Origin: Galdieria sulphuraria
Lineage: Eukaryota; Rhodophyta; Bangiophyceae; Galdieriales; Galdieriaceae
NCBI RefSeq assembly: GCF_000341285.1
Contig: NW_005178460.1
Coordinates: forward strand, 143,091-207,090
Direction of reading: 5' to 3'
DNA: 64,000 nt
In this document: positions 1-12,090 of the stretch, piece after piece
Numbering within the stretch: position 1 is the first letter of the stretch
Layout: every line of letters begins with the position of its first letter
Translations under genes and position numbers: made by a program
The notes under the pieces: generated by a model
The model's input: only the letters and a program-made list of their open reading frames with translations
Told to the model about the DNA's origin: nothing
Databases searched by the model: none

Positions 1-1169
1 AGTGAGAAAAGAGAACAAGGTTACCTCGATTATCTGTCATTGCCATATATTGACCATCCATAGAAATATTTCCTAATCCAGTCAATCATCATCCATAGAA
101 TAGGAACATTTTCAACTTACCTTGCATAGCATAAAAAGAATAATCATTTTCTTGACAAGTAACTTTCCATAATCTTGTTGCATAGGAATGTTGATGGTCA
201 TCGTTACTTTTGTAAGGATTCCATGTCCAAACTTCACTACTCGGTGAACCAAATAGACACCATCGAGGACAATTATCAAAATGACATATATTTCCTATGG
301 CTTTCATTCCCGTAGTTATCCAAGTAACATGGTTTTGTTGTTGATCATCATCGTCCCAACATCTCATATCTAAAAGACTGAGATATCCATCACCATATCC
401 CATCACAATATCATTCCTATAAATATACAAAAGTATTCATATATGATTACAAAAAATATCTATGAATAAAGAATTACTCTTTGACGTGATGTGAAAACAT
501 TTCTTGTTTATGCGCATTCCAATGAAATGCTTCCCTTCTTTGTCTAATATCCCAAGCATAAAATATTCCGTAATCAGTACTAGTGGTAATCATATGAGGA
601 ACTGAATCGACCACTTGAATGCTACTAAATGAGTGTCTTATAGGTGACCAATTCATCCATTGTCCTGAAAGGATATGATATTGTGTCAAACTTCCATCTT
701 CGTGAGCACACCATAAAGTCTTATCGTTGATAGAATAGGCCATTTCTCTTATAGTTGCTTTAGTAAGTGACTCTTCATTCGATTGTAAATGGGATTTTGT
801 GATAGAATCGATAAGTAAGAGTTGGTCATTCTCTATTTGAAAGAAATGCAGTGAAGAATCTTCAAATGCAGCAACTATCTTATCGGATGAAATACTTATC
901 ACATCATCTATAGCACAAGTTGTTACATAACCATTCCATTGCAAAGTCATTGGAGTGTGAGAAAGACAATCAGAAAAGGAAACAGCAAATAGTTCATGTT
1001 TAAGATAGGATGGTTGTAATGGAATGCTACGAGTACCTAAGATGATGAGTGACTTTTCTGAAAGTATAACTGGACGTGTACAAAGAGGAATAACTGGATT
1101 TGACTTTAGAGTTTGAGAAGCAACACTATTCCAATCCAATATACAAACATCGAATAATTTCTTCAACAT
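1..1169 (-). CDS. WD40-repeat protein, 3' end outside the window
   Basis: A beta-propeller-type protein read on the minus strand from the ATG at 1167-1169. Two introns are clear: 417-477 (61 nt) and 73-120 (48 nt), both GT-AG. The reading frame then continues off the window edge. Repeats end in WD-like turns such as YAWDIRQRR and LLDMRCWD, with intervening GYGDG and AHEDGSL blades typical of WD40 units. No catalytic domain is visible, so a scaffold role is likely. The C-terminal blades resemble small propellers of the NUP43/PEX7 kind, but the ortholog cannot be fixed from this partial sequence. The WD40 class is fairly secure; the specific function is unknown. Confidence 0.75.
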
Positions 1170-1395
1170 GATAATGGAAGAAAAGAATAAAGAAAATATC
1201 CTTCTTTATATATCAAGAAATAGACAAATGACTCATTTTCTGTTGGCAAAACGATAAATTCATTCAAAGAAAAAAAGAAGAATGGGTAAATATGATATTG
1301 GATGGTCACTTTTCTTACAGGTCATCTTTTATGATATACATACACAACTTTAGGTCTTTGGAACAGATGTCAAACGACTAGACTCCCACTTGGCT

Positions 1396-1865
1396 TCAAA
1401 CTGAGACTTTAATTTCTAAATCAACAGAGTTTGTTTTCTCTATGGGAAGACATTTTGTGCTTACTTGTTTGGTACGTATTTGTTCTCCAAGTATTTCCAT
1501 TTCTTTGTTTAGACTACTTATCAACGTATCATAATCCTCCAACACAAATAAACGACCCACGCTTTGATAACTATACTCCCCCATAACACACAAAAAAAAA
1601 AGAGAATCAAACATAATTCATGAATAATCAAAGTGCTGTTGTACATACACGGTAGGTTTGTGATGGGTGCTAGCTTGCAGTTGCTATTCCAAATACTTAA
1701 ACTCAAAATAGATTCAAAACAATTAATTACCTGCAACGTAATTTCTTTGATTCTTTTTTCCCGTTCTAGTGACTCTATTTGTGAAGCAAGAGTATAGATG
1801 TGTCTTTGAAGTTCATATAAACGTTGCAAGTCTTCCTTACGCAATTGCCCAACGGTTTCTTCCAT
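1396..1865 (-). CDS. Prefoldin subunit (beta class, subunit 1-like)
   Basis: Small coiled-coil chaperone subunit. The first exon (1865-1731) gives a heptad-rich helix (LYELQRHIYTLASQIESLE). The last exon (1575-1396) starts just before the prefoldin-1 signature SVGRLFVL and ends with a second helix. A 21-nt middle exon (1669-1649) keeps phase 0 on both sides. The introns are 1730-1670 and 1648-1576. The total of about 112 residues matches beta-type prefoldin subunits, which assemble into a cytosolic hexamer delivering actin and tubulin to the CCT chaperonin. The helix-hairpin-helix layout and the VGR-F motif support the family; subunit 1 rather than another beta subunit is inference. Confidence 0.72.
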
Positions 1866-1915
1866 CGATTTTACAAATCCACAACAAAATGGAGTTTATT
1901 CATCTCTTTGAATGA

Positions 1916-3932
1916 TCACTTATCGGTTTTCATGGATTCTATCACAGAGCTTTCAAAATAGATATCATTCTTCTCTGAATCTTTTTCAAAGGATGATGAT
2001 GAATGAAAGAGAATATCTTCTTCTTCACAACGAGGATCATAAGTTCCCATTTCTTCCGAATTTTTTAAAAATTCTGCATATCTTTGTTTTCCTAATCGAT
2101 ATGTGTTCCAATATGCTGAAAACAATGTAAGGTCCTTGTAATCCACAGGTAAGGAAGCTACATAATCGAGTCGTTTCTTGGTCAACAAATTTTCTCTTCT
2201 TGCTAAATAAGCAGCAAATGAAGTACAATATTGACGATATTGGGATGCAGATGAGAAACATTTGTTTTTAAGAAATCCCAACCCGTTGAAATCTCCATCA
2301 ACTTGTACTTGGTCCAACTGTTCTTGACCCACTCCCCAATGGACGGCAAAACGTGCAGCATAACGACGACGCAATTCTACAAACCTGGTATCTTCTCCAA
2401 GTAAGGAACGATGAGAATATTCGGGAACAAAAAATGTACAAATAATGAGACCTAGAAATTCCATTCCTCCATAAAACCACATCGTCTTTCTTAATCCTTC
2501 ATCATTTTGTTGTACTCCACCTGACCAATTACGCCATATTGTTGGAAAAGTGGTAGTGCCTACAATACCTCCCATCTTTCCTAAGGATGATGCAATACCA
2601 TACATAGTGGCCCGAATTCTGGTAGGAAATGCTTCAGCAGGAACCAAATAAACTGGTATAAATACAAAGTTTTGAAACCTAAAAGAAACATCGAAATAGA
2701 TTTTCATAAATACAAAAGATAAAGAGAAATACCAACCCTCCAACAAATGTACTCCATATGATCCAAGCAATGGGTTGGGCTTTCAATTGCCAAAAGAATC
2801 CAGTGTTGATAATCTGAGTAGCTGCTAAGAACAACCAACCAAACATTTCTGTCTTTCTACGTCCCCACTTATCAACCACAAAAGCTGCAACAAATGGCAT
2901 CCAAACACCCCAAGCAGCTCCTTCAGCTAAAGATAACCATACAGACTTGAATAATGATACTCCAATAACATGTTGGAGAATAAGATTTCCAAAGGTTCCT
3001 TGACTGTAATTGATCCAATCAATAAGAAACCACATAATGACGGTTCCTACCGTACGTGGTATAAAGTGACGACAAATGACATACAGATCCAACACATCAT
3101 ATCTTCTTCCTTTGCGTTGTTGTTCCTTTTTAAACATGAGGGAGTTTTTCATCTTAGTACGAAATATTAAAACAGTAATCACTGGAATGGTTGCTATTCC
3201 AAATGAAAGTCTGGCTACCACATTCCAGTTGCAACCAGATGCTGCTCCAAGATATGCATTTCTACAAGCAATGGCTATCAATATGAGTTGAACGACAAAC
3301 GGAGCATAATTTCCCAAAGTCTCCAAACACATGACAAGAATAGCTACTCTTCTACCTCGATTCTTAGTATCCAACTGCTCACTGTCTTCCATCACGTTGG
3401 GTACATTACAAGTATATTCACCACCCATACCAATACCAGCTACTCCAAGAGCAATGACCATCATCCATATAGCACCAACATGACTCGTTCCATTCATAGC
3501 AACTCCCAAAATATTTCCCAATAAAACAAAACAAGAACACATGATGAGACCTTTCTTTCGACCAAAGAAATCAGCTATGAACCCAAAAATAAGCAGTCCA
3601 AACATAACGCCATACAACATGGAAACTCCAACGGCTGCTTGTAAAGTATTATCATCATTGACACTGGGAAAAATATCCGAAAACATGGTCAATAAAACAG
3701 AGTTGATATCATACATATATCCATTGACAAAGAACCCTGCAGCTGTTCCAAAAGCATTGAATCGAATAGCAACCTTATCCTCCTCAGTTAGAGCTTCCAA
3801 CTTGTTGCCATCAATGGCACCTTTTGAGGCTTTGGTTTCTTGTTCTAAAGTACAAGTAGAACGCTGTAATTCTTGAGAAGTCCGTACAATTTGTTCATTT
3901 ACCAACTCCAAAAAAGGACCAGAGGAATTCAT
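1916..3932 (-). CDS. Inorganic phosphate transporter (MFS, PHS family)
   Basis: A major-facilitator H+/phosphate symporter of the Pho84/PHT1 type, expected at the plasma membrane. Exon 1 runs 3932-2733 and exon 2 2678-1916, with a 54-nt intron. About 12 hydrophobic segments are visible. Family motifs include FGFIADFFGRKKG after TM2-3, GIGMGGEYTCNVPNVMED in TM4 (the PHS GGEYP region, here with T for P), and DKWGRRKTE plus VPAEAFPTRIRATMYGIAS in the C-terminal half. The first ATG in frame is 3930-3932. A long hydrophilic C-terminal tail of about 130 residues is longer than in plant PHT1 proteins. The family is secure; phosphate as substrate follows from the family. Confidence 0.92.
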
Positions 3933-4868
3933 GATAACCAAATAGAAGATAACAATAGTGGGCTGATTGTGTTCTTTTTAAAAGAAAGTTTTGTCCATTT
4001 GGACAGTTGATCCATCCCTTGAAATCGTTGATGGAACAATTCATTGGATTCATCGATCATCAACGGATCATGGGATGACTATGGATATCCTTGATGGAAA
4101 GAAAGATTGATAGAGAGCAGAGCTTACCATATTGAAAGGAAATAACGTGTCCATGGGATGTCTCGGTACAATTTCTAGAGTTTCCGTTTAAAATGATTGA
4201 GAACCATTGGTGTGCAACAAAAGGTCAAAGTTGGTAACATTCTTGTTAGGCGTTGTATAAATATTTTTCTTTCAACAACTAGAAGGAAACTTGATAATGC
4301 ATGTTTCACTTCTTGTTTAGAAAGCTCTTCCAAACACTGGAGAGTCTCCTTCAGTTTACTTGACCATTGGACACTAGAAAGCTTCCTTCTCAGTAAATGT
4401 GAACAACTTGAATGGTTTCAGAATAGAACAAAAGTTTTTCTTACTTGAACATTCCATGTGCATTGAAATGGAAACAAATAGGTTCGCCTATCTTCGTATC
4501 TTGAATGAAAGAACAAGCTTCCCAGATACAAACTTAGAGATTCAATTCTCTGTGATTAAAAGGATAGATAGGTGCTAACTCGTACTAGAAATGGTTGATC
4601 CAAAGACCTCTAGACCACTACTAATTTACAATACTCAAGGCAACACAAAAGTTTGCATAGAGAGTTTAAGACCGTATTATTCAAGAAAAACTTCACTGAC
4701 TGAATGACATCCTGCGTCTTATCTGTCAAAGTGTAGAATGATAAGATTGATATATTCAAGGACTTTTCTCGAGACATGAAAAAGTATAGTCCAAGTAGAT
4801 AATCCATTTCAAAGAGTCCAAAGTGAAGTGGATTTTATTCCCGGCAACATTTTATCCATTACAGCTGT
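3933..4868. other. Intergenic region, no supported gene
   Basis: About 0.94 kb between the phosphate transporter promoter side and the 3' end of the DAHP synthase gene. Short open frames of 83 codons (4197-4448, plus) and 65 codons (4610-4807, minus) occur, but neither shows a domain, splice context or biased composition. No tRNA, repeat or stable hairpin was recognised. The part next to 3932 should hold the transporter promoter. Confidence 0.6.
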
Positions 4869-6858
<1,990 letters not shown>

Positions 6859-6927
6859 TGGTGTGCGAGATATCGAATGAAATTTGTCGATAATGTTGCC
6901 AACAACAATCGTTTTTATCTATTTCAA

Positions 6928-6949
6928 CCCCCCCCCCCCCCAAAAAAAA
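6928..6949. repeat. C14-A8 homopolymer tract upstream of DAHP synthase
   Basis: Fourteen C residues (6928-6941) run into eight A residues, followed at once by ATGGCGC. It lies 70-90 bp upstream of the DAHP synthase start. Such a GC-only run is unusual in this AT-rich window and could form a strand-asymmetric structure or mark a sequencing-prone site. Confidence 0.85.
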
Positions 6950-7110
6950 TGGCGCACAAACAACGGAAGAGTTGGTGCATTTTTCCACCTTAAGTCTTCC
7001 ATTTCACATTGTCTCATAACAAATTGCTATATATATATAAGGTCATGTCGAACATAAAAACAAAAAGATAATAAACAACACATATTTTATTCCTATTTAT
7101 TTATTTTCCA

Positions 7111-8064
7111 TTAATCGTAAGACCATTTGGCTGGTCTCTTATCGATAAATGCTTTCATGCCTTCTTTTTGGTCATTCAAGTTAAAGGTTGAATGAAACAG
7201 TCTTCTTTCGTAAGCAAGACCTTGGTTTAATGGCACATTATCTGCAACATTGACACATTCTTTAGCCATTGCTACTACAGTATCCGAGTAACTTGCGATA
7301 GTTTTTGCTACTTCTATAGCTTCTTGCAACAATGTCTCTGTTGGTAACACACGAGCTACAAGTCCAGCTCTTTCTGCTTCTTCAGCTGACATCCTTCTTC
7401 CAGTTAGAATCATTTCCATTGCTTTGGCTTTTCCAACAGCACGAATAAGCCTCTGCGTACCACCCCAACCAGGTATAGTGCCAATCTGTACTTCTGGTTG
7501 ACCGAAAAATGCACCTTGTCCTGCTAAAACAATATCACAGGCCATAGCCAACTCACAACCACCACCAAGAGCATATCCGTTAACTGCCGCAACGATAGGT
7601 TTCTTGATGGCATAAACTTTATCTATCCAACCTCCTTGTTCCACTTTTCTTGCTTGAACAAAGTTTCGATGGGCCATTTCTTCGATGTCTGCTCCTGCAG
7701 CAAATGCCCTATCACTTCCAGCCAATACAATAGCTCCTATCGAACGGTCACGATCAAACTCTTCCAAGGCTTGAATGACTTCTTGTTGAGTCTCTTCGTT
7801 GATGGCATTGAGTTGTTTCGGTCTATTTAAAGTAATAAGCCCCACTCGGTCACTACGAGCTTCCACTAGAATGTTATTAAAGCGGTTGGTACCAACAGTG
7901 GTTTCTGTGGAACTTGCAAAATTTCTCTTTCCTTGGAAACTCGAAACCAAGTTCGATATTACCTTTATTGGAAAGGAAGTATGGTTTGCGTATTTATGAG
8001 TGGAAGCAATGATACCAAACAAGGAACGCCTAGTTATCAAACCAGGTAGGGAAGCCATCATCAT
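7111..8064 (-). CDS. Enoyl-CoA hydratase, mitochondrial (ECHS1-like)
   Basis: Crotonase-fold enzyme that hydrates 2-trans-enoyl-CoA in beta-oxidation or amino-acid breakdown. It is a single exon. The 5'-most ATG of a run of three is at 8064, giving 317 residues with a Ser/Arg-rich mitochondrial-type leader. Diagnostic segments are NRPKQLNAINEE, AAGADIEEM (oxyanion-hole region), GYALGGGCELAMACDI with the first catalytic Glu, and FGQPEVQIGTIPGWGGTQRL with the second catalytic Glu. Both Glu residues of true hydratases are present, so this is not a degraded crotonase paralog. The neighbouring genes are unrelated. Confidence 0.92.
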   Translation of the reverse strand: MMMASLPGLITRRSLFGIIASTHKYANHTSFPIKVISNLVSSFQGKRNFASSTETTVGTNRFNNILVEARSDRVGLITLNRPKQLNAINEETQQEVIQALEEFDRDRSIGAIVLAGSDRAFAAGADIEEMAHRNFVQARKVEQGGWIDKVYAIKKPIVAAVNGYALGGGCELAMACDIVLAGQGAFFGQPEVQIGTIPGWGGTQRLIRAVGKAKAMEMILTGRRMSAEEAERAGLVARVLPTETLLQEAIEVAKTIASYSDTVVAMAKECVNVADNVPLNQGLAYERRLFHSTFNLNDQKEGMKAFIDKRPAKWSYD

Positions 8065-8422
8065 TCTTCCCACTGAGTGTGTTTGTCTATACACAAGTCA
8101 AAATGACAAGTGATGATTGACCTTTCTATGGAAAAGGGATTTATTGAGATTGACCAGAAACAACTTGTGTTCTCAACGAGAACAAGCATTGAAAAATGAC
8201 CTTGGACGTCATACAACTTGAGTCAAATATCCATCATGATAGCTCTTCATTCGACAACAGAATAAGAAGTATCACGCGTTAAAAAAAAGAGAGAGAGACA
8301 TGTTTGGTGAAATAACTTTCAGTTGTATGGACTCTGTCAACGTAAAAATCAACCAACTCTAGGGTCTTGTATTCGTTTCTCTGTATAATTCGTATCCCAT
8401 TCTCCAGTATATTCTGTATCAG

Positions 8423-10459
8423 ATGCACAAGTCAAAGAGAAACCACAATTTCGTTTCCCACAAGAAAGCCAGAAAAGCCCGGGCTCCAATTGCTTCAGGA
8501 AAAAATGCTAGGAAAGAGTGATGCCAAGAAAAAAAATTTAAATTTTTGTATTATTGGCGGCATATTTCTTCCGTTGTGTCCATTCATCATTGTAAGTCCA
8601 CAAAACTTTACTAAAGCTTTCTTTCATAGGGATACATCATCCATCGAAAAACAAAGTTGTATTGAATCGACAAATATTGATGGCATTGACTGCATTTCAT
8701 TAGGAAACAAGGATACACTGGATTTACAAATTAGTACAAATACTACAAAAATGAATGTACAAGATGACCATCAAGGCTTATCCTATCATGAAGAACAACA
8801 ACCACAGTGCAAAGATAACTATGAGATCAACAAAGATAGGATACCGGAAAACATTTCTTGGCCATCCAATCTACCTTGTCCATTTTCAAAAGAAGACATC
8901 GATGTCCTACTTTCATTGCCTCCTCACATCAATAATGTAAGATTACAACTCCTACCTATTTTAGCATCCGATCCAGACTTGGCAAATGTTGCATATATCG
9001 ATGCTGAATTCCTTCCACAGCAAGCAGTGACAATTGGACGAGGAACTTTTGAGTCCCTTTCTCATTCAACGCGTTTCGACTTGTCCTATATCAGTCGAAG
9101 ACACGCGCGATTGGATTGCCAAGAACCCAATAAATTGTGAGTATGATATTTTGCATATACACAACTGCAGACTAGTGACAAAAGTGATCAGACTGCTGAC
9201 TGACTTGAGTGCCAATGGTACTTTTGTGAATGGAGAACTTCTGGGACCCGATAATGTCTGTCAACTGTATGAAGGAGACGTCGTCTCATTTCTATTACTT
9301 TCTCCTGATTCTACGGAAAGTGCCTTGGGTTATGTAGTTTTGTTCAATCGAGTTGGAGAGGACCCTCAGATGTCCAGTGTTGCAGCTACCCAAGTTCTCT
9401 TTTTAAGAGAACAACAAAAACAAAGTGGAGATATTCTAAGCTTCAATAGTTCGGAGTCCAAAGTCCGTTCCTATGCACAACCCAGAAGAGAACGAGTCTC
9501 TGCAGCCAAGACCCATGAGCTAAATCATCCATCTTCAAATGTTTCTATATTTCATGAAACTGACAAACCATCAACTTCATCACAACGATCCATGAGTGCA
9601 GATTCTCCTTTGGGTTGGTTATGGGAACAACAACAAAATGCAATCGAACAATTTGGATTCTTACCCTTTTATTCATCACCATTTCATATGGAAGTCATTC
9701 ATTCCAATCCCAACTCCTGGATTTATGCAGGTAAGCAATATTCTTTTGAATTCACATATGGGTTGAAGAATGATTAGTTCCATGTAGGAGTTCCTACCAC
9801 ATTTCCCCATTTTCATAGAAATGATGACCAGAGTTCAGAAAGCCATTCACATCATTCTAGTCTTTCCAAACCATCAAGACGAAGAGGACGTGGTTCTGGA
9901 GGCTCTATATTGGAAGAACATCGACGGCATGCATGTCCTTGGCCTGGTTGTGATAAGGTAAGAGCGACTCATATATCACTATGTATCTTTATATGATATG
10001 GATTGACGTAAATAAGCACTTTTCTCGGAGATTTACTGTAATGCAACATTATCGTACACATACAGGTGAAAAGCCTTACGTTTGTGACTTTCCTGGTTGT
10101 GATGCCCGATTTACTCAACTTTCCAATTTGCGACAACATGAACGTTATCATACAGGTGAACGACCATACCATTGTGATATTTGCGACTTGTCCTTTCAAC
10201 AAATGGCCAATTTACAACAACATAAAAGACGACATTTTGAAAATCCTTCTCATTGGATATGTGCTTTGTGTGATGAAGGATTTCCAGCTAAGATGTTGTT
10301 GTTGCAACATGCCACGGTAAGTCATATGACGAGAGTATCACTTTGTTTTCTTATCTGTCGTAGCAAGTGCATCCCGGTGTCGATCCAAAAGAAATCATTC
10401 GACAACGAAGAAAAAACAAAATAGAAAAGGAAACTTTTCAACCATCACAACACGACTAG
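8423..10459 (+). CDS. FHA-domain / C2H2 zinc-finger protein
   Basis: Likely nuclear phospho-reader and DNA-binding protein. An FHA domain lies around 8990-9330: VTIGRG, then YISRRHARL, intron 9137-9191, then [11 protein letters not shown]. Introns 9731-9787 and 9958-10016 lead to four C2H2 fingers: CPWPGCDK joined to [15 protein letters not shown], then the [10 protein letters not shown] and HTGERPYHC linkers, then a last finger closed only after the intron following CATGCCACG. The stop is at 10457-10459. The start is uncertain. I chose 8423, whose basic exon ([19 protein letters not shown]) splices in phase across 8518-8629, but that 112-nt intron is long for this window. An uninterrupted frame from about 8367, or a start at 8752, are alternatives. 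Confidence 0.8.
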
Positions 10460-10605
10460 CTGTGTGTGTGTGTGTGTTATGTGTTTTGAAAATTTTATTA
10501 TTCTTCACTCGGTTGCTCTATTGTGTTTCAAATGGCTTTCTTTTGAGAAAAACGAGAAATTTCTCTCCAAGAACCATCATGATTCCATAGACACAACACT
10601 GGTGA
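10460..10605. repeat. Short convergent spacer with a TG microsatellite
   Basis: The 146 bp between two convergent genes. It begins with a (TG)n run at about 10461-10477 and is otherwise AT-rich. It must hold both 3' ends and poly(A) signals; none can be fixed by eye. Confidence 0.7.
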
Positions 10606-12051
10606 CTAAAAATTATTACAAGGTCCAAATCCATAGTCAAAAGAAGATGATGATAAATTCTGATGGAAAGTTGTACGACCTTTGTCCATATCACAATCAT
10701 GCTCCATCAAGGAAGTCATCGGTTCTCTTGCCAACCATTCTGTTGGCACAGAATAATACGGAGTTGTTCCTAAAGGTGGTAAATAAAGCGGTGAAACTCT
10801 ATTCTGATGAATATTTTCTTCTTCAACTAGCTCGTTGCCTATGCCAGATGTAGAAGAATGATATGAACTCATGAAAACTTGTCTCTCGTCCAAATGACTA
10901 GTTTGATGTGGATCCATTTGGATATAAGATGGTTGAATAGGAAACTCTACGGATGGATTGAAACGAACGGAATCTTCCACTCCTCCTATAGCACCATTGT
11001 GATTATTATTATTATTATTATTATTATTGGCGGTAGTAACCATGCTATTATTATTGTTATTATGTTGTTTCTTATTTTTCTTCGATTTTTTGGTTTCCAT
11101 ACTAGTATCTTGAGGTTTCTTTTCTAATAGCGGCCCATTGATACTTGCTCTTAAATAAATATGTGGATTCAGTGGATGGTCGGTATCAACATAAAACAAC
11201 TCCGAATGCTTCAACAGAAACCTTTTCAAACCACCAAATCGTTCCTTCAATATGTTGCTCCAATCCTGCTTCCCAAAAGTGCTTCTTAGATGCTGACCAA
11301 TTTCGCCAATCAATAAACAACCATTTTCTGCCAAAATTTGGGTAAGAAATGCCAAAAGTCCTAATTCAGTCACCTATGACGATGAATGAGAATATATATC
11401 AATCTTGTAATGGTATATAATGTTGTCATTACCTCACTATTCACTATAAAACGGACATATTCCAAGTTGTTCCTCAAGGTTGTCATATCAACATAAAGTG
11501 GGTCTCTTTCTCTAAAGTAGTCCAAGAAACCTGCAGAAGAAATATAAACCAATGGACGAGTATCATCACCATGTTGACTGTATTTGCCAAATTTATGAGA
11601 TGTGACTGGAGCAGATAAAGAACGATCTATCAACAGTGCCAACTGAGTATCGATCAACTTCCATCTATCGATATGACGCTTCCATGCAGAACCAGTCAAA
11701 GCTTGTAAATTAGCTGCTGTAGGTGCCGAACGAAAGAGCTCGGCATCACGAAGACCTTTGTTCACGGCTTTTTGAAATGCTACAATGTCCATTTCTGTAG
11801 AATCCACACAGATATTGCGATAATGTTTCCAACTCACGTGATCGAATATATTCAAGGCTTCCAAAGGTACAACTTCAAATTGTTCCTCTGTAACACATTG
11901 CGTTTCAGCTTCTGTTGTTGTCCGATGATAAAGCAATACTTCAGCATTGGGTGGAAATAAATAATTTTCACTAGATATAGGCTGCTTTCGTTGCCCTGTG
12001 GCTAAGTCTATTATGCCCTGAACGAACAAGATTCGTCAGTTAAACATTTAG

Positions 12052-12090
<39 letters not shown>

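Noticed and set aside
4610-4807. U3 snoRNA-like sequence (GGACTATACTTT on the minus strand) in the spacer before DAHP synthase
   Set aside because: The U3 box A continuation and the B, C and D boxes are absent, so the 11-base match is likely chance. The 65-codon open frame here is also unsupported.
8367-8630. Continuous N-terminal extension of the FHA gene from 8367
   Set aside because: The frame is open but its sequence is AT-rich and unremarkable. The alternative basic exon at 8423 looks more like a protein N-terminus. Not fully excluded.
9137-9170. A 34-nt intron in the FHA gene
   Set aside because: Both AGs keep the frame, but the later AG gives a 55-nt intron matching all neighbouring introns and a good FHA loop.
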